Positions 63,951 through 64,000 of a stretch of 64,000 nucleotides of DNA are shown in pieces (the stretch's first letter is position 1; each line of letters opens with the position of its first letter). The DNA is taken from contig JACIWX010000002.1 in NCBI GenBank assembly GCA_014360755.1, forward strand, positions 186,001 through 250,000, given 5' to 3'. Origin of the DNA: Chloroflexota bacterium (lineage in GTDB: Bacteria > Chloroflexota > Anaerolineae > UBA2200). The notes under the pieces are model-generated. The model worked only from the letters and a program-made list of their open reading frames with translations, did not search any database and had not been told where the DNA came from. The translations under genes were made by a program, and so were the position numbers.

Positions 63951-64000
63951 GGATTCTGCACCTCCTATTCGACTTGGCAATATTGTCGGAAAATTTTGAT

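Overview
The window looks like a chromosomal piece of an anaerobic member of the Chloroflexota (Anaerolineae-like). This is inferred from gene content and style: Thr-Pro rich linkers in secreted proteins (LysM lipoprotein, beta-propeller protein), a four-subunit pyruvate:ferredoxin-type oxidoreductase, a reductive-dehalogenase-like protein, a T-box in front of metG, many class II lipoprotein signals, and moderate GC. No rRNA is present, so the placement is provisional.

Layout. 1-5.4 kb: an acyl-CoA cluster on the + strand (thiolase-fold protein lacking the thiolase catalytic residues, two DUF35 zinc-ribbon proteins, a two-subunit family I CoA-transferase, acyl-CoA dehydrogenase). 5.4-12.3 kb: ychF, a Nudix hydrolase, a DUF1848 protein, a peptide-type substrate-binding lipoprotein, an ECF sigma factor with a membrane partner, a LysM lipoprotein and a THEP1-type NTPase. 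12.3-15.8 kb: rpsO-pnp-lepB with a long hairpin in front of pnp. 15.8-20.1 kb: ABC1-type kinase, sugar epimerase, glycosyltransferase, then two tRNA genes with their own promoter and terminator. 20.1-25.8 kb: a six-gene amide uptake and hydrolysis operon (Liv-type ABC transporter plus acetamidase/formamidase). 26.2-34 kb: tpiA and an M50-like protease on +, then on the minus strand apt, a DksA/TraR-like protein, porGDAB, upp and a WecA/MraY-like transferase. 34-41.3 kb: beta-propeller protein, ligA, a PfkB kinase, and metG under a T-box; metG is bracketed by two 131-bp MITE-like elements, each with its own target-site duplication. 41.3-48.6 kb: two small membrane or lipid-anchored proteins, then glpD, an AGPS-like FAD oxidase, transaldolase-like, threonine-synthase-like and ROK-kinase genes. 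48.8-52.7 kb: a stand-alone EF-G paralogue, a tandem-HTH regulator and an AmmeMemoRadiSam-type radical SAM protein.

52.8-61.8 kb is the most unusual part. A GntR/UTRA regulator with a three-unit 10-bp operator heads a run of genes: a phosphotriesterase-like lactonase, a probable SELENOPROTEIN of the C_GCAxxG_C_C redox family (in-frame UGA exactly at the first conserved Cys, followed by a SECIS-like hairpin), a uroporphyrinogen-decarboxylase-family protein, an ascorbate-type PTS EIIC, a reductive-dehalogenase-like cobalamin/Fe-S protein without a Tat signal, EIIB, a BtpA/SgcQ protein, EIIA and a ribulose-phosphate 3-epimerase. Together they suggest PTS uptake of a sugar acid or lactone, ring opening of the phosphorylated lactone, one or more redox/corrinoid steps, and entry into the pentose phosphate pathway. 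The substrate and the role of the redox proteins are unknown.

61.9-64 kb: a Pit phosphate transporter with its DUF47 partner, then the start of another PTS locus (GatB-like EIIB) that runs off the right edge. The ORFs of the first gene and of the last locus extend beyond the window.
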